Notes under the pieces: model-generated
Told to the model about the DNA's origin: nothing
What the model saw: only the letters and a program-made list of their open reading frames with translations
Databases searched by the model: none
From: Boletus sp. NGJ
Taxonomy: Eukaryota; Basidiomycota; Agaricomycetes; Boletales; Boletaceae
Reading direction: 5' to 3'
DNA: 64,000 nucleotides
NCBI GenBank assembly: GCA_019096195.1
Contig: JAGTXK010000136.1
Coordinates: forward strand, 186,001 to 250,000
Made by a program: the position numbers and the translations under genes
Part shown: positions 60,340 to 64,000 of the stretch, one piece after another
Layout: each line of letters opens with the position of its first letter
Position numbering within the stretch: position 1 is the first letter of the stretch

Positions 60340-62867
60340 TTATTTCTCAGAGTTAGCAAAGCTTGAGTTCTTTGGTGTGAAACTTCCGGGGTCTTGAGAG
60401 TCAATGGAGATCTCCGAATGTCTATGGCGGACTTGGAAGGGGTACTCTGAGGGGTTCTCGGCCACTATACTGTTCCTACGACCCATGAGGTATTTGCTGC
60501 AACAAGATCAGAAGGGACGAGAAATGCAAGCAGATTGTGAACTTACACCCATGGGGGAATGATACCACCAGGAGGGATGACCCATGGCTCCGATGCATCG
60601 TAATTGGGAGGTGTGATACGACCGTCGCTCAGTTTGCGCATGACCCAGACGAAGCCATTAAGAAGGAGATAAGTCCCAACGCCTGTGATGACACCATACG
60701 CAATGCTGCAAGACCTCAGTCGTACACCCAATTCTCTCCAGAAAGAACTTACTTGTACGATAGCGGAATCATAAGGATTGTCAAGAAGGCTGGAAGGGCG
60801 TCACCGATGTAATCCCAATTGATATCACGAACGTTGCGGATCATGAGGGAGCCAACAATGACGAGAGCACCACCCGTAGCCCAAGAGGGGATGGAGGCGA
60901 ATATAGGAGCGAAGAAGATGGACACGAAGAACAGAAGGCCAGTCACAATCGCGGCAATGCCGGTCTTCCCACCCTCTACAAGCGTGTTGGAGCAAAGTCG
61001 AATACCATAAGTGAGCTTACATACCTGCAATACCCGTCGCAGACTCAATGAAAGCCGTGACAGGACTGGTGCCAACGAGAGCGCCCATGGAGATCGAGAA
61101 CGCATCAACACAGTATGCGATAGTAGAGTTTTCGAAGTCAAGGGTGACCGGGTCTCGGAGTCCAGCAAATTTGGCCATAGAGTAGAGAGTACCGGTGGTA
61201 TCTACATGGTCTCGTCAAGTCAATGTAAAGTAAGCTTATCACTGATCTCACCCAAAATGTCGACGTAGAGGAAGGTGATGAGAGCGTACCAAACCTTGCC
61301 ATTGCCATAGTTATACTTGTATCCCAATCAATAATGGTGACCCAGAGAAGCGAAAACTTGCTTACATCTAGAGCATTACCAATATACTTCAGCGGGTGCC
61401 ATGTGACAACTTGCTTGAAGAAATCGAAGAGTTGGTCGCCAGCAGAGGTGTAGGGGAAGTAAGTCACGGCGGTTGATCGGGGCCACGAAATGACGGATGT
61501 AACAAATATGCCTATCAGGATCGAACCTTTGACACGGTACATCATCAACAATACAGTTAAGATGCTTTGATACGGACACAAATAAGCAACAAATTCGACG
61601 AGCCAACTAAGGAAGCTGCGTACCCGCCTGTGAAGATACCTAACCATGTGGTAGGACTTTGCAGTACCGCTGTTCCACAGTAATATGGAAGGTCTACGCT
61701 GACCCAATCTGAATCGGGTAACAGTAATTTGGTGAGACTAGATGGAAAGAAAGGGCAGAAATAGATAGCGTACCGCTTGGATTACATCCTCCTAAACCTA
61801 CCAAGTTAGTCGTGTTCCCTCCAATGACATTTAAGCCACCAGCCGCTGGACGCAAATGTTAACACCTCCTCGGCAGTATGGAAAAAGAAAAGAAATACTC
61901 AGGCCAATGAATCTAAATAAAGGAATTGAAGCCCATCAGCGGCCATAAATTAAAGTTTCAGAGACACGCACGCAATATAAATACCGATTCCGGCACCCAC
62001 GGCAAGGACGAGCGACTGCGGCATGATCCGCGCCAGCCACTGACGCAAACCGAGTAACGAGAGGACAAAAAATACCCAACTGCGAGGGAAGCCCTTGGTC
62101 GTCAGCGTTCCGAGAATTCTGAGAAGTTTGACGCGTACCCTTCCAAGAAGACGGCAGAAAGTGCTTCTCGGTATGTTATAAACCCACTTCCGTGGTAGCC
62201 GACGACAGAGTATGTGAACTGAGTTGGGTAACCAGTCAGCATCTGGTAAAATACCACAGAGATCGGGGCGATGACATACATAAGCATTTAGACCCATGCC
62301 AGGAGCCATACCCACAGGAAGGTTGGCAAATGCACCCATGAGGACTGAGGAGAGGGCAGAAATGGCAGCAGTGCTTGTTATGAGATCCTGCTTGATCTCC
62401 TGAACACACGAGAGATATGTGTCATCTGCTGCACAGTTGTTTGGGCCGGTGCAGACACAGGTTCCTCCTGAGTCAGACACGATCGAGGCATTGACGGAAA
62501 TCTGCGATAGATGCGAATGAGACGTTTATCTTTCAATGGACGAAAGGCTGACGATGTATGCCATGGCGGCCTATTTGGAAAGCGTCAGGAGAGGACGTGG
62601 TGAAACGGAAATATTGCGCACCCAAGTTGTTATACCAGCACGGATATCCGTCTATAGCGCGTCGTTAGTGCGTGCAGGGGGTTGACGGATAGGCGACACA
62701 CCATAAATCGCGAGCCCTCTCGTTCACGAGGATGGCCAGACCCCTCGAGACGAAACCATCGCCCGATGGCAGAATCAGCAACCTGATGGAAGATGAGAGG
62801 GACGGACTATGTGGAAGGAAGGATGGGGTACCTGGGCGTTGAGTCTGTCTGCAAAAGTGAGAGTCAT
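60340..62867 (-). CDS. azgA: AzgA-type purine (adenine/guanine/hypoxanthine) permease
   Basis: Proton-coupled purine transporter of the NCS2-related AzgA-like group in the plasma membrane. About fourteen exons; the start at 62867 gives MTLTFADRLNAQVADSAIGRWF. Family blocks are intact in order: GSGHPREREG, TDIRAGITTW, AMAYIISVNASI, GAFANLPVGMAPGMGLNAYF, YSVVGYHGSG, REALSAVFLEG, MPQSLVLAVGAGIGIYIAFIGL, GNTTNLVGLGGC, LMMYRVKGSILIGIF, ISWPRSTAVTYFP, DTTGTLYSMAKFAG, GTSPVTAFIESATGI, EGGKTGIAAI and a Ser/Pro-rich cytosolic tail. No stop or frame break was seen. A TTATATAG element lies about 35 bases before the ATG. Confidence 0.9.
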
Positions 62868-63890
62868 GTGGAGGCAAAAGAACGTGGAGGAGGAAAAACT
62901 ATATAACGAATGTAAAGATGCGGTGAGAGGAGAACTGTGCAAGACCTCGAGGGAGAGGGCGAAAACGCAGAAAGATCCGAGTGGGTGAGTAAGTATTAGT
63001 ACATATGTCGGCGGTGACAGACACATCAGATTCTCTAATTCGATCACATGGCATCCCCAGGGAGATAAAACGTAAATTAACCCTCGTTTCCACACGCCGT
63101 CAGTCTGTCAAATGTTTTTGATTTTCATTCAGGTCAGACTAGCATCGCTATCCGCTCCATTCCACGTGAACCCACCAAATGCGCGGACAGTATCCGTCCT
63201 GGCAGGTGGATGGCGACACAGCTAACCAGCACCGTGTTTCCGATCCAACGACCAGCGCTCGATGTAGTCTTTACCACTTTAGCGAGCGCAGCGATTTACG
63301 TCTCCGACTAAATGTTACCTGTTTGATGGGTATCGTAGTTTATCTGAACTTTGTAAAGTGGTAAGTACGTTATCTTGCTTGGGCCACTCCGACAACGAAT
63401 CACGTACCATTTTATCACTTCGAGATCTGTGACGGTGAACGCCTGGTGTGTAGGTCGAAGAGAACAGTTGTACTCGGGCCGAGGGACTCAAACCCAAACT
63501 CCGAAATATCACTAATTTTCTGCCCGCCAAATTCGAATTCCCGCCTCGTCCAATCGGATGCCACCAGCGCCCGCTATCATTTTCATCCCAACCAAAATGA
63601 ACTTGGACTGCCTCGCGTTTGACAGGTCTTTTCGGTCGATCAAAATATGTGTCATCATCACCACATTTTTCTGGAATTCTTTTTTATTCCTCATTTTGTC
63701 ACATATTCCGACGTGTTACGCGTGACCGCATGCCGGAAGCCGACTCTAGAAACTCGCCCTGGGCCCTGGCAGCCGCCCAGAGCTTGTCGACACAATTTCA
63801 AAGCATCACCGAACCGGGCTCGAAAGGTCGAACGGCATCCTCGTGAGACCCGAGGCCCGGACTATACATTCCGCTCAGACAAAGGGAGGG
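62868..63890. other. Intergenic, no supported gene
   Basis: Divergent promoter region between the purine permease and the gene entering at the right edge. Short frames only. Confidence 0.4.
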
Positions 63891-63897
63891 TATAAAT
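63891..63897 (+). promoter_or_regulatory. TATA box of the gene at the right edge
   Basis: TATAAAT, 97 bases before the ATG at 63988, followed by a C-rich leader typical of fungal 5' UTRs. Confidence 0.45.
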
Positions 63898-63987
63898 GGG
63901 AAAAACGGAACACACGCTGCTCGCCCACTAATCACCGACAAACACGAGAAAAAAGCCCCCTTATTCTATACTCTTCGTAAACCATCA

Positions 63988-64000
63988 ATGTCCCACGTTC
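63988..64000 (+). CDS. First codons of an unidentified gene leaving the window
   Basis: ATGTCCCACGTT follows a TATA box and an A/C-rich leader. Only four codons (MSHV) are inside the window, so the product cannot be named. Confidence 0.35.

Noticed and set aside
63460-63510. Box B-like GGTTTGAGTCC on the minus strand
   Set aside because: C56 is replaced, the stem pairs poorly and no box A lies at the right distance.

Overview
The window is nuclear DNA of a filamentous basidiomycete, most likely an agaricomycete. Genes are dense on both strands and split by many short introns of about 45-80 bases. Several families are typical of mushroom-forming fungi: a CxxC-finger protein with a PARP-like domain, the basidiomycete HNH family, DUF6534 and DUF3433 membrane proteins, and a fungal SLATT protein. 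The DUF3433 and PARP-like genes recall Rhizoctonia/Ceratobasidium, but I cannot fix the genus. Gene models were spliced by eye; most multi-exon models close to a whole number of codons and reproduce known family motifs.

Region 1-14.9 kb is accessory. It holds the 5' part of a secreted M36 metalloprotease, the PARP-like protein, a secreted GH20 hexosaminidase, an HNH-domain gene with an unexplained in-frame stop, two decayed amidohydrolase genes and an alpha/beta hydrolase.

Region 15-31 kb is mostly housekeeping. It holds an Iec1-like INO80 zinc-finger subunit, an Sfp1-like regulator, an F-box protein, ERG25, cytosolic tyrosyl-tRNA synthetase, an uncharacterised 473-residue protein and beta-tubulin. 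A CpG-depleted repeat relic lies at 23.8-24.7 kb.

Region 31.7-43.9 kb holds a 14-exon DUF3433 membrane protein, the large URA2 gene for pyrimidine synthesis (2232 codons, with a degenerate dihydroorotase-like linker) and a strictosidine synthase/SMP-30-type lactonase-like protein. A LINE fragment abutting a short inverted-repeat element sits at 44.4-45.4 kb.

Region 46-64 kb holds a SLATT-domain protein, NC2-alpha, GINS subunit Sld5, the haem protein Dap1, a DUF6534 membrane protein, a DnaJ co-chaperone with a zinc ribbon, an AzgA-type purine permease, and the first codons of a gene leaving the right edge.

Three features cut across genes. GC-AG introns are unusually frequent (at least ten in intact genes). 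The E-box TCACGTGA recurs close upstream of four genes. Three single-base insertions, each turning a two-base run into three before a C, break beta-tubulin twice and the lactonase once, which points to sequence error. I did not find a convincing new multi-gene system; the SLATT gene and the PARP-like gene are the nearest to conflict-related biology.
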